Shown here: piece after piece, positions 1 to 9,147 of the stretch
Position numbering within the stretch: position 1 is the stretch's first letter
Layout of the letters: every line of letters begins with the position of its first letter
Assembly (NCBI GenBank): GCA_029245785.1
Contig: JAQWOR010000026.1
Span: forward strand, 1 to 33,712
Direction of reading: 5' to 3'
Source of the DNA: Polaribacter sp.
Lineage (GTDB): Bacteria; Bacteroidota; Bacteroidia; Flavobacteriales; Flavobacteriaceae
DNA length: 33,712 nt
Notes under the pieces: model-generated
What the model was told of the DNA's origin: nothing
Database searches by the model: none
Seen by the model: only the letters and a program-made list of their open reading frames with translations
Made by a program: the position numbers and the translations under genes

Positions 1-1837
1 AAACATCAATACTGTTCCTGTTTTAGATTTAAAAGTAAAAGGTGTAAACTCTTATGAAAAATACACTGTTGAACTGATGTTAAAAAATGCAGGAAATAAT
101 GACATCTATGCAAAAGGACATGTTGATTTTTCATCTCAGAGGCCAACACTAGATTTGAATTTGCACTTACATAAGTTTAAGTTAAATGCATTTAGCCCAT
201 TAGGGAAAGATGTATTGACAAAGCTTAGAGGAGAGGTGAGTACTGAAAAAGACAGTATTCAGGTAACAGGATTTCTACGAAACCCTGTGATGGAAGGAGA
301 ATTGAAATTAGAAAATGCAGGATTGAAATTCCCTTATTTGAATGTAGATTATGATTTTGAAGGTCATACAAAAATTCGATTGGAAAATCAATCTTTTATT
401 TTTGAAAATTTAACATTAGTCGATACCAAACACAAAACAAGAGGCGATTTTAAAGGCAGCATTACGCATCAAGATTTTAAACATTGGTCATTAGATTTAA
501 ATGTTGATACTGATAATTTGTTAGTTTTAGACACGGAAGAAACAGAAGAGGTCTTGTATTACGGGACCGCATTTATCAATGGAAATGCAAGAATTACAGG
601 CTTAACAAGTCGCTTATCAATAGATGTTAATGCACGGACAAATTCAGGAACACTCTTTGTAATTCCATTGAGTGATCTGAAAACGGTAGATAGTTACCAA
701 TTAATTCATTTCAATACCGAAAAAAACACCACCAACAAAAAAAACCAAATCGTATTAAATGCTTTGAAAGGGCTTTTACTGACGATTAATTTAGAAATCA
801 CAAAAGAGGCAACTGCAGAAATTGTAATTGATAAAGTTACTGGAAGTTCTTTACAAGGAAAAGGAACAGGAAATCTTCAGATAGAGGTAGATACCAAAGG
901 GAAGTTTAGTATGGATGGAGATTTTATTGTTGACGAAGGGAAATATGATTTTAAATATGGAGGCTTGGTAAATAAACGTTTTCAAGTAGAAAAAGGAGGA
1001 GTTATTTCTTGGGATGGAAGCCCGTCTGAGGCCAATTTAAATATTGTTGCAGTATATACCACCACAGCAAATCCTGCACAATTGTTAGAAAATTTTAACA
1101 CCAATAGAAAAATTCCTGTCAATTTAATTACAAAGATAAGCGGAGGATTATTCAATTCAAAACAAGAGTTTGATATCAAAATTCCGAATGTAAACCCTAC
1201 CATAAAGTCAGAGTTAGAATTTAAACTGAATGACAATGACGTGAATGAAAAAACGCTCCAGTTTTTATCGTTAATTGCGCTAAATAAGTTTTACAATCCA
1301 GAAAAATTTGTTTCAAATAGCTCTTCTGCAATTATAGGAACCACTTCAAATGCCATTTCGGGGGTTTTATCAAGTCTAATTAGTAGTAAAGATGGTACCG
1401 TTCAGTTTGATTTGGGCTATGATATTGCTGATAGAAGTGATATAAACAACCTGCAGACAGATGATTTAGTGAATGTTTCTGTAGGAACTCAACTGTCAGA
1501 AAAGATTATAGTAAATGGCAGAGTTGGAGTTCCGGTTGGCTCTAAAACACAATCAAGTGTGGTTGGTGAGGTGAAGGTAGAAATATTGTTGAATGAAAAG
1601 GGAAATTTTAGAGCCGTTATTTTTAATCGTCAAAATGAAATTCAATACTCTAATGAAGAAGAGGGATATACACAAGGTTTTGGATTGACCTATCAAGTAG
1701 ATTTTAATAATTTATCAGAATTATTTAAAAAGATAGGATTGAAGAAAAAAAAGAAAGAGCGCGTCAAAAAAGACACTATTTTAGCTCCGAAATTAAATAA
1801 GTTTACAAAATTTACATCAAAAAAAAATAACCAATGA
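1..1837 (+). CDS. tamB: Translocation/assembly module TamB, C-terminal part (5' truncated by window edge)
   Basis: The frame is open from position 2 to the stop at 1835-1837, so the gene begins upstream and only its last ~610 residues are visible. TamB is an inner-membrane-anchored periplasmic protein that, with a BamA-family partner, helps build the outer membrane and is now thought to move phospholipids. The visible part is rich in alternating beta-strand sequence and carries the features of the DUF490/TamB C-terminal domain: a segment around nt 910-1040 with a G-D-F-x-V-D-E-G-K-Y-x-F pattern, and a later G-Y-D-[IL]-like barrel-type stretch. It ends in a short lysine-rich tail. Its stop overlaps the start of the next gene by 4 bases (ATGA), so the two are probably co-transcribed. 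Family assignment is by recognition of the domain pattern; the missing N-terminus cannot be checked. Confidence 0.85.
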   Translation, partial: NINTVPVLDLKVKGVNSYEKYTVELMLKNAGNNDIYAKGHVDFSSQRPTLDLNLHLHKFKLNAFSPLGKDVLTKLRGEVSTEKDSIQVTGFLRNPVMEGELKLENAGLKFPYLNVDYDFEGHTKIRLENQSFIFENLTLVDTKHKTRGDFKGSITHQDFKHWSLDLNVDTDNLLVLDTEETEEVLYYGTAFINGNARITGLTSRLSIDVNARTNSGTLFVIPLSDLKTVDSYQLIHFNTEKNTTNKKNQIVLNALKGLLLTINLEITKEATAEIVIDKVTGSSLQGKGTGNLQIEVDTKGKFSMDGDFIVDEGKYDFKYGGLVNKRFQVEKGGVISWDGSPSEANLNIVAVYTTTANPAQLLENFNTNRKIPVNLITKISGGLFNSKQEFDIKIPNVNPTIKSELEFKLNDNDVNEKTLQFLSLIALNKFYNPEKFVSNSSSAIIGTTSNAISGVLSSLISSKDGTVQFDLGYDIADRSDINNLQTDDLVNVSVGTQLSEKIIVNGRVGVPVGSKTQSSVVGEVKVEILLNEKGNFRAVIFNRQNEIQYSNEEEGYTQGFGLTYQVDFNNLSELFKKIGLKKKKKERVKKDTILAPKLNKFTKFTSKKNNQ

Positions 1838-2736
1838 AAGAATACACATTAGTAATATTAGCAGCAGGAATGGGAAGTAGGTACGGTGGCACAAAGCAAT
1901 TAGATACCGTTTCTGACCATAGAGAAACCATTATGGATTTTTCTTTGTTTGATGCTATAAGAGCAGGGTTTACCAAAATAGTTTTTATTGTTAGAAGAGA
2001 TATTTTAGAAGAAGTTAGAACCGATTTTAATCAAAAAATAAATGGCAAAGTAGCTGTTGAATATGTATGTCAAGAAACCAATGATATTCCAGAAAAATAC
2101 CGCGTAAACAATCGAGTAAAGCCATGGGGAACGGGACATGCATTGTTGGTAGCAAAAGAGTTGATTAAAGAAAATTTTTGTGTGATTAATGCAGATGATT
2201 TTTACGGATTTGATGCTTTTAAATCTATCATTTCCTTTTTAAAAGAGACCGATCCAACAAGTACTAATTTTGCAATGGTTGGCTATCCAATTATAAATAC
2301 ATTGTCAGACAATGGAAGCGTTTCTAGAGGAGAAAGTTTTGTGAATTCACAGCACGAATTAGTGAAAATTATTGAAAGAACAGCAATTACAAAAAAAGGG
2401 AATGATATTGTTTATATGTCTGATGATGATGTAGAGGTACAACTTCCGAAAGACACCTTGGTTTCACTAAATTTTTGGGGATTTACACCAAAATATTTAG
2501 CCCTTTTGGAGCAAGAGTTTACGACCTTTTTAGAGTCAAATTCTCAAGAATTGAAGGAGGAGTTCTTTTTGCCTTACGTAGTTGATGAGTTGATTCAAGC
2601 CAATAAAGCAACAGTTTCGGTATTAAAAACCAGTGCAGAATGGATGGGAGTTACCTATAAAGAGGACAAAGAAGCTGTGGTAAAAAAAGTAAAAATTTTA
2701 AAAGAAAAAGGAGTGTATCCTGCTAAACTTTGGTAA
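1834..2736 (+). CDS. Sugar-phosphate nucleotidyltransferase family protein
   Basis: This 300-residue protein has the nucleotidyltransferase (NTP_transferase, Rossmann-like) N-terminal signature LAAGMGSRYGG with a following lysine (residues ~9-22), and an N-A-D-D-F-Y-G motif near residue 120 whose aspartates would bind the metal and sugar nucleotide. Such enzymes join a sugar 1-phosphate to an NTP to make an activated NDP-sugar plus pyrophosphate. It overlaps the end of tamB by 4 bases and the stop shares a base with the start of the kinase gene behind it. The kinase/nucleotidyltransferase pairing suggests successive steps of one salvage route: phosphorylation of a free sugar at C1, then nucleotidyl transfer. 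The sugar and the nucleotide cannot be read from sequence. A MurU-like or GlcNAc-1-P uridylyltransferase role is an inference. Confidence 0.8.
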   Translation: MKEYTLVILAAGMGSRYGGTKQLDTVSDHRETIMDFSLFDAIRAGFTKIVFIVRRDILEEVRTDFNQKINGKVAVEYVCQETNDIPEKYRVNNRVKPWGTGHALLVAKELIKENFCVINADDFYGFDAFKSIISFLKETDPTSTNFAMVGYPIINTLSDNGSVSRGESFVNSQHELVKIIERTAITKKGNDIVYMSDDDVEVQLPKDTLVSLNFWGFTPKYLALLEQEFTTFLESNSQELKEEFFLPYVVDELIQANKATVSVLKTSAEWMGVTYKEDKEAVVKKVKILKEKGVYPAKLW

Positions 2737-3824
2737 TGAATCATAAATTGGAACGTATTTTTAAACAGTTTCAAAGTGTTGCAGAATTTGTGTCCTTCGA
2801 AGAACTAAATGCTGGGCATATCAATGATACTTTTTTAATAAAGACAGCGCAAAGTTCAAATTATGTGTTGCAAAAGTTAAACGGAGCTGTTTTTAAAGAT
2901 GGTGGCAAATTAATTGAAAATAAATTTTTAATTAGTAAGCACTTACAAAGAAAATTCGCACAACTCTCTTTTTCTGAAATACAACGAAGAGTACTGTGTT
3001 TTGTGGCTTCTAAAAGTGGAAATTTCTTTTATCAAGATATAGAGGGTAATTATTGGAACCTGTCTGTTTTTATAGCAGATTCTGTAACCTATGAAAAAAC
3101 ACCAAATTCAGAAATTGCTTATGAAGCAGGAAAAGCCACAGGGAACTTTTTAGCGCTAACATCAGATTTTAATGCAGCTAAGCTGACTCCTGTTTTACCC
3201 GATTTTCATTCCGTTTCAAAACGATTTTTGCAGTTTAAGGAAGCCTTAAAAAATGCATCGAAAGAAAGAAAGGAACAAGCAAAAGAGTTGATCGATTTTT
3301 CCAATTCTAACATCGCTGAAATGTTGGTGTTAGACGATGCAATCCGACTTAAAAAACTGCCTTTACGAGTTACCCATAATGACACTAAAATATCGAATAT
3401 TTTATTTTCCAAAAACAATAAAGCACTTTGTTTAATTGATACAGATACGGTTATGGAAGGTGTTATTCATTTTGATTATGGCGATGCCATTAGAACCATT
3501 TGTAACACGTCAGATGAAGATTGCTCAAAGACACATCAAATAGGGTTTAATATGGATTATTTTAAAAGATATACAACAGGTTTTTTACAGGAATTAAAAG
3601 ACAGCATTACTTCAGAAGAGCTCCAGTACCTATCGGTAAGTATTCAGATTATGCCTTTTATTATGGGGCTACGTTTTTTAACCGATTTTTTAAACAATGA
3701 TGTCTATTACAAAACAAATTACGAGCAGCATAATTTTGATAGATCCAAGAATCAATATACTTTAGTACAGAAAATAAAAGAAAAGTATTCAGAAATTGAC
3801 GCTTTTATAGAAAGTGCTTTTTAG
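2736..3824 (+). CDS. Aminoglycoside-phosphotransferase-fold small-molecule kinase (NahK/AmgK-like)
   Basis: The protein has the APH/choline-kinase fold. The visible catalytic loop is H-N-D-T-K-x-x-N (nt ~3374-3397) and the metal-binding D-T-D lies about 20 residues later (nt ~3436-3450). These are the Brenner-loop Asp and DFD-equivalent residues of the family. The open frame extends to a TTG at 2730, but ATG at 2736 is the better start because it overlaps the upstream stop as TAATG, a standard translational-coupling arrangement; this gives 362 residues. N-acetylhexosamine 1-kinases (NahK) and the cell-wall sugar kinase AmgK belong to this fold and work with a nucleotidyltransferase, so the neighbour supports a sugar anomeric kinase. 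Real aminoglycoside resistance is unlikely in this context. A terminator follows at 3867-3890. Confidence 0.75.
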   Translation: MNHKLERIFKQFQSVAEFVSFEELNAGHINDTFLIKTAQSSNYVLQKLNGAVFKDGGKLIENKFLISKHLQRKFAQLSFSEIQRRVLCFVASKSGNFFYQDIEGNYWNLSVFIADSVTYEKTPNSEIAYEAGKATGNFLALTSDFNAAKLTPVLPDFHSVSKRFLQFKEALKNASKERKEQAKELIDFSNSNIAEMLVLDDAIRLKKLPLRVTHNDTKISNILFSKNNKALCLIDTDTVMEGVIHFDYGDAIRTICNTSDEDCSKTHQIGFNMDYFKRYTTGFLQELKDSITSEELQYLSVSIQIMPFIMGLRFLTDFLNNDVYYKTNYEQHNFDRSKNQYTLVQKIKEKYSEIDAFIESAF

Positions 3825-3866
3825 CACATAAATACTACTTGTTTATCCCTGTTTATTAGGGTTTTT

Positions 3867-3890
3867 GCGAAATCGTTTTCGCTTTTTTTT
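3867..3890 (+). terminator. Intrinsic terminator after the tamB-nucleotidyltransferase-kinase unit
   Basis: The perfect 6-bp stem GCGAAA / TTTCGC (3867-3872 with 3877-3882) closes a TCGT loop and runs directly into eight T residues (3883-3890). It lies 43 bp after the kinase stop and ahead of pfkA, so it separates the two transcription units. Confidence 0.8.
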
Positions 3891-3932
3891 CTCTAGAAGA
3901 GATTAATATTGACTAATTTTACACTAAGTTTT

Positions 3933-4916
3933 ATGAAGAAAATAAAGAAAATAGCAGTGATGACTTCTGGAGGAGATGCTCCAGGAATGAATGCAGCAAT
4001 TCGTTCTGTAGTTAGAGCTTGTGCATTTTACAATGTAGAATGTGTGGGTATTTATAGAGGATATCAAGGAATGATTGACGGAGATTTTAAAACTTTCTCA
4101 GCAAGAAGTGTGAACAATATCATTCAAAAAGGAGGAACTATTTTAAAATCTGCAAGATCATTAGAATTTAGAACTAAAGAAGGGCGTAAAAAAGCATTCT
4201 CTAAATTAAAAAAAGAAAACGTAGATGGGCTTGTAGTAATTGGTGGAGATGGTTCTTTTACTGGAGCTGTTATTTTTAATAAAGAATTTAACTTTCCAAT
4301 TATAGGGATTCCTGGCACAATAGATAACGACATTTACGGAACTACACACACCTTAGGATATGATACTGCATTAAATACGGTTGTAGAGTCTATTGATAAA
4401 ATTAGAGATACTGCTTCTTCTCATAATCGCTTGTTTTTTGTAGAAGTAATGGGAAGAGATGCTGGGTTTATTGCGTTAAATGCCGGAATTGGAGCAGGCG
4501 CAGAAGAAATTTTAATTCCAGAAGAAGATTTAGGTTTGGAAAGATTATTGCAGTCTTTACAAAAAAGTAGACGAGCAGGAAAATCTTCTAGTATTGTAGT
4601 GGTTGCTGAAGGAGATAAAACAGGTAAAAATGTTTTTGAATTGGCAGATTATGTAGAAAAAAACCTTCCAGAATACGAAGTTCGAGTTTCTGTATTAGGG
4701 CATATGCAACGAGGAGGTTCGCCAACTTGTTTTGATAGAGTTTTAGCAAGTAGGCTTGGCGTTAAATCGGTAGAGTTATTGTTGGATGGAAAAACGAATT
4801 TAATGGTTGGTCTGATAAATAACGAAGTAGTAACTACCGTATTAGAAAAAGCAATAGAAGGAAAACATATTGTAAATACTGAATTGTTGAGAGTCTCAGA
4901 CATCATCACAATTTAG
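3933..4916 (+). CDS. pfkA: ATP-dependent 6-phosphofructokinase
   Basis: PfkA phosphorylates fructose 6-phosphate to fructose 1,6-bisphosphate, the committing step of glycolysis, in the cytoplasm. The sequence has the ATP-binding T-S-G-G-D-A-P-G-M-N at residues 11-20, the G-G-D-G-S loop near residue 100, the catalytic P-G-T-I-D-N-D motif, the substrate-binding E-V-M-G-R motif and the late H-M-Q-R-G-G motif. These match group A bacterial ATP-PfkA. The G-G-D-G-S sequence favours ATP over pyrophosphate (PPi enzymes usually have GGDD). The frame opens at a TTG (3909), but ATG at 3933 gives 327 residues, the normal family length, and starts at the conserved KKIAV strand. gapA follows 25 bp later on the same strand, so a glycolytic pfkA-gapA transcript is likely. 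Confidence 0.95.
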   Translation: MKKIKKIAVMTSGGDAPGMNAAIRSVVRACAFYNVECVGIYRGYQGMIDGDFKTFSARSVNNIIQKGGTILKSARSLEFRTKEGRKKAFSKLKKENVDGLVVIGGDGSFTGAVIFNKEFNFPIIGIPGTIDNDIYGTTHTLGYDTALNTVVESIDKIRDTASSHNRLFFVEVMGRDAGFIALNAGIGAGAEEILIPEEDLGLERLLQSLQKSRRAGKSSSIVVVAEGDKTGKNVFELADYVEKNLPEYEVRVSVLGHMQRGGSPTCFDRVLASRLGVKSVELLLDGKTNLMVGLINNEVVTTVLEKAIEGKHIVNTELLRVSDIITI

Positions 4917-4935
4917 AAAATAATTAATAAAATAA

Positions 4936-5970
<1,035 letters not shown>

Positions 5971-6017
5971 TATAAGTAAAACACCATTGTCAATTATGCA
6001 ATTTGAATTAATTGTAG

Positions 6018-6057
6018 AAAAAGCAACCTCTCAATACTACTTGTAAGGTTGTTTTTT
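6018..6057. terminator. Bidirectional terminator between convergent gapA and ridA
   Basis: A-tract, GCAACCT stem arm (6023-6029), 16-nt loop, AGGTTG arm (6046-6051), T-tract (6052-6057). The flanking A5 and T6 extend the stem, so the hairpin has a U-tract when read on either strand. It overlaps the last bases of ridA and lies 47 bp beyond gapA. Confidence 0.8.
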
Positions 6058-6436
6058 ATTTTATAGCAATGGCACTTATTTCTACGTTTACAAACTTAGG
6101 AAGATTGGCAACTTCAACAGTTTCTCTTGCAGGCGCCGTAGCTTCATTAAAATAGGTTCCGTAAACAGTGTTAATAGCACCAAAATTATTCATATCAGAA
6201 ATAAAAATAGTGGTTTTGACAATGTTTTCAAAATTCATATCAGCCGCTGCTAGTACTGCTTTTAAATTCTCCATAACTTGCTTGGTTTCTGTTGTGATGT
6301 CGTCTAAAACCAGTTTGTCATTTTCTGGATTGATGGCAATTTGTCCAGAAGTGTACAATGTGTTTCCTACCAATACCGCTTGGTTATAAGGACCAATTGG
6401 CGCAGGTGCTTTTGAAGTTGTAATAATTTTTTTCAT
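6056..6436 (-). CDS. ridA: RidA family 2-iminobutanoate/2-iminopropanoate deaminase
   Basis: RidA hydrolyses reactive enamine/imine intermediates released by PLP-dependent dehydratases and so protects other PLP enzymes. The 126-residue protein is the standard length and carries the family signatures: A-P-x-P-I-G-P-Y-x-Q-A near the N-terminus (residues ~11-20), Y-T-S-G-Q-I, and P-A-R-E-T-V-E-V near residue 101-108, whose Arg binds the substrate carboxylate. The gene lies 26 bp downstream of lptD on the same strand, so it is probably expressed from the lptD promoter. It converges on gapA. Confidence 0.95.
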   Translation of the reverse strand: MKKIITTSKAPAPIGPYNQAVLVGNTLYTSGQIAINPENDKLVLDDITTETKQVMENLKAVLAAADMNFENIVKTTIFISDMNNFGAINTVYGTYFNEATAPARETVEVANLPKFVNVEISAIAIK

Positions 6437-6462
6437 GTTTTTATGTTGTGTTTTTTGGAGTG

Positions 6463-9081
6463 TTAAAATAATCGTCTATCTGGTAAACTACGCTTTTCCC
6501 ATTTTAAATCACTTAACATACTAGAGTTTACACCAATTCTAAAATAGTACGATTTATTGTATCCGAAAGGAGACCAATCAAAATTAAAGCTCCAACTATC
6601 TAAATCTCTACTAAAACCAAGTCGAGTAAAAGAATATCCACCATTCTCAAAATCATATCCAGAACTAAATCGGACTTTCCATTTTGGAGACAACTCAAGG
6701 TTTCCATTAAACATTAAAGTATTGGACCCAATACCACTGACTAAACCGTTATTAGAATAATTAATAGCATAAGAGAGGTTCAAAGACCAAGGGATAGAAG
6801 CTTCGTATAGTTTGGTTTCTTTTACTTCAGGCTCTTGTTGCTGATTTGGAGAACTACTTCGGCTATCGTTAACTTGATTTGAACTTGATTTGCTTTTGTT
6901 TGAAGCGTTTCTGCCGTTTTTTTTCTCAAAATCTTTGCTAGAGATTGAGTAATTCGCAGAAGCATTTATGTTTGTTAATCTGAATAAGCCACGATTAAAC
7001 TTATCAATTCTTGTTCCTGCACTATTTACTTGGTAGGGGTCTAAAGAAGCATTCATATTAATAGATAGCTTGTCTTTAAGTATCCGTGTACCTGCAGAAA
7101 TAGAAACCGGACTCCAGCGTAAACTATCGGCAGCAAAATTATAACTTGCATTAAAATTTAAGTTGTTCAATAGCGTAATTTTTTTGTCTTCAACCTCTGT
7201 AGAATCCCTTGAGGCAACTTTTGCCTCCAGTACATTGTTGATAGAAAAACCGATAGAATTTGACAATCCGCTCGAAGGTCTTCCGTAGATGCCATTCTCA
7301 AAAGGAGAGTAGGTTAAAAGATCTGTAGGGTCTTCACTTTGCTGTACTTGTTGGTTGTATTTATCTGCAAAATCAGGTCTGTATCCATAAGATATAGAGG
7401 GTCTAATGGTATGGCGAATCGATTTTAAACGTCCTTTTTTAAAGTTTACGAGTCCATATATAGCTGTAGATAAAGAAACGTTACTTCGGTATTCTCTAAA
7501 GCTTTTAAAGCCTTTAAGAGTGTCGTTAATTATGGCATTGTCTTCATAACGTTTATTGATGTAATCAAAATTCCAAACTTCTTTATAAGACGCATTTGGT
7601 GATAAGGTAAAGTATTTTAACACTTTCATGTTTGTGCTAAAGTCAGCATTGTGTTGAACACCTGTTTTTGCAGTTTTAAACATTGCTGATTTAAAAAATA
7701 AAGAATCTACAGTGTTAATTCTATAATCACCACTCATGTTGTAATTGAAGCCAATTTTTTGCAATGCATTCTTTTTGACACCTCCTTTACCCGCAAAAGG
7801 ATAAATCCGATCCATATTCAATTGCAATGATGGCAAGGTCATGGTAATGGCTTTTGTATTGGTGTTTTGAGAATGTGTTGCCGTAGCGTTGATATTAAAA
7901 GGAGTACCTACAAATTTTCGGTAATAAGAAATGGAAGAACTCAATGTGTTTGTTAAGAAATCAGAACTATTAACTTGGTTTAAAGATTCTCTATAGTACT
8001 GGCTACTTCCTAAATTTACAGAAGCAGAAATACGCGAGTTTGGATTGGATTTAGAGTCTTGAGAATGCGACCATCTGATATTGAAATTTGTTGATTTGCT
8101 ATAATCATCAAACCCTCTTAAACTTTGAATCAAGTTTTCAAATCGAAGGCTAAAGTTTCCGCTATATTTATATCGAACTACATAGCTAGATTCTGTTCTT
8201 AATCCCCAACTTCCGTTGGTGTATATATCACCAAGTAAGCTGATATCTAAATAATCATTAATGGCAAGATAGTATCCTCCATTTTGTAAAAAATATCCTT
8301 GATTACTTGATTCTCCCCAAGTTGGAATGATCAATCCAGAAGTTCGCTTGTTTCCAAGAGGAAGATAAGCAAAGGGTAGAAAGACAGGTGTTGGAACATC
8401 AGCAATGACTAGGTTGCTGAGGCCAACAATGATTTTTTTTCCGGGAACTAATTTTGCTTTTTTCGTTTTAATATAATAATCAGGATTGTCTTTTTCAGAC
8501 GTTGTAAAACGGATGTTTTTAATGTAAATGGTAGAATCATTTACTCTTTTAGTCTTTTCTCCGTAGGTAATCATTCCACTTTGAATGGTTTTTAACCCGT
8601 AAATCAATGCTTTTTTTGTTTTGAAATTGTAAAACAGAGAATCTTGTTCAGAATCTTGATTTCCTTGTTTAAAAATAGCTCTTTGCTGATAAACGCCCAG
8701 GCTATCTATAATCCCTTTGGCAAATAGAGTGTTGTTTTTGTTGTCAACAATAATAATACCCGCTTTTAAATCAATGTCTTGGTAGGTAATATGCGCATTG
8801 TCATACAAGATTGTCTGTTTCTTTTTTACATCTTGTAATGTGTAGCCATCCGCGTCATGTGTAATAATTCCTTCAATAGAACTTTTTTGTGTAATACTGT
8901 CTTTTCGTATTGTATCAGTAGCTTTAAGAAGAAGTGTACTGTCTTTTTTTAAGAGAGGTTTTTGAATTTTTTTCGCTAAAATTGGCCTTGTTTTTGGTGT
9001 TGTATCTTGAGCATAACTTTGCTCTAAGCAAAAAAAGCTAATAAAACTAAATAAAAGTATGTATGGTATGTTTGATTGCAA
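6463..9081 (-). CDS. lptD: LPS-assembly outer-membrane protein LptD (Bacteroidota type)
   Basis: This 872-residue protein starts with a hydrophobic signal peptide with likely cleavage after S-Y-A (residues ~22-24). A beta-rich OstA/LptA-like periplasmic region follows, then a long region of alternating strands ending in Phe, typical of an outer-membrane beta barrel. LptD inserts lipopolysaccharide into the outer leaflet. A Ser/Asn/Gln-rich low-complexity stretch lies in the C-terminal third (complement of nt ~6830-6910), probably an extracellular loop. There is no in-frame ATG near the N-terminus. TTG at 9079-9081 is the best start because it places the signal peptide correctly and lies about 28 nt after a near-consensus -7 box on this strand. 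The start region overlaps the divergent amidase promoter. ridA follows in the same direction. Confidence 0.85.
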   Translation of the reverse strand: MQSNIPYILLFSFISFFCLEQSYAQDTTPKTRPILAKKIQKPLLKKDSTLLLKATDTIRKDSITQKSSIEGIITHDADGYTLQDVKKKQTILYDNAHITYQDIDLKAGIIIVDNKNNTLFAKGIIDSLGVYQQRAIFKQGNQDSEQDSLFYNFKTKKALIYGLKTIQSGMITYGEKTKRVNDSTIYIKNIRFTTSEKDNPDYYIKTKKAKLVPGKKIIVGLSNLVIADVPTPVFLPFAYLPLGNKRTSGLIIPTWGESSNQGYFLQNGGYYLAINDYLDISLLGDIYTNGSWGLRTESSYVVRYKYSGNFSLRFENLIQSLRGFDDYSKSTNFNIRWSHSQDSKSNPNSRISASVNLGSSQYYRESLNQVNSSDFLTNTLSSSISYYRKFVGTPFNINATATHSQNTNTKAITMTLPSLQLNMDRIYPFAGKGGVKKNALQKIGFNYNMSGDYRINTVDSLFFKSAMFKTAKTGVQHNADFSTNMKVLKYFTLSPNASYKEVWNFDYINKRYEDNAIINDTLKGFKSFREYRSNVSLSTAIYGLVNFKKGRLKSIRHTIRPSISYGYRPDFADKYNQQVQQSEDPTDLLTYSPFENGIYGRPSSGLSNSIGFSINNVLEAKVASRDSTEVEDKKITLLNNLNFNASYNFAADSLRWSPVSISAGTRILKDKLSINMNASLDPYQVNSAGTRIDKFNRGLFRLTNINASANYSISSKDFEKKNGRNASNKSKSSSNQVNDSRSSSPNQQQEPEVKETKLYEASIPWSLNLSYAINYSNNGLVSGIGSNTLMFNGNLELSPKWKVRFSSGYDFENGGYSFTRLGFSRDLDSWSFNFDWSPFGYNKSYYFRIGVNSSMLSDLKWEKRSLPDRRLF

Positions 9082-9101
9082 TGCTTTTAATGCTATTTTT
9101 G
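9071..9101 (+). promoter_or_regulatory. Flavobacterial promoter for the amidase gene
   Basis: TTTG (9071-9074), 19-bp spacer, TATTTTTG (9094-9101). This is an exact match to the known Bacteroidota consensus TTTG-N(17-23)-TAnnTTTG and lies 46 bp before the amidase ATG. It overlaps the first codons of the divergent lptD. Confidence 0.7.
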
Positions 9102-9109
9102 TAAAGGTG

Positions 9110-9141
9110 TAAAAATATGCTTCAATACCTGAAGTACCAAA
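9110..9141 (-). promoter_or_regulatory. Probable promoter for lptD
   Basis: On the minus strand TTTG (9141-9138), a 20-bp spacer and TATTTTTA (9117-9110) match the Bacteroidota consensus except for the last base of the -7 box. It lies about 28 nt upstream of the proposed TTG start of lptD, which supports that start. Confidence 0.5.
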
Positions 9142-9147
9142 TTTGAA

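Noticed and set aside
2736..3824. Aminoglycoside resistance gene
   Set aside because: The APH fold is shared by many metabolic kinases. Coupling to a sugar nucleotidyltransferase and the chromosomal core context make resistance unlikely.
3909..3932. TTG start and eight extra residues for pfkA
   Set aside because: The conserved PfkA N-terminus begins at ATG 3933, and the extra residues match nothing in the family.
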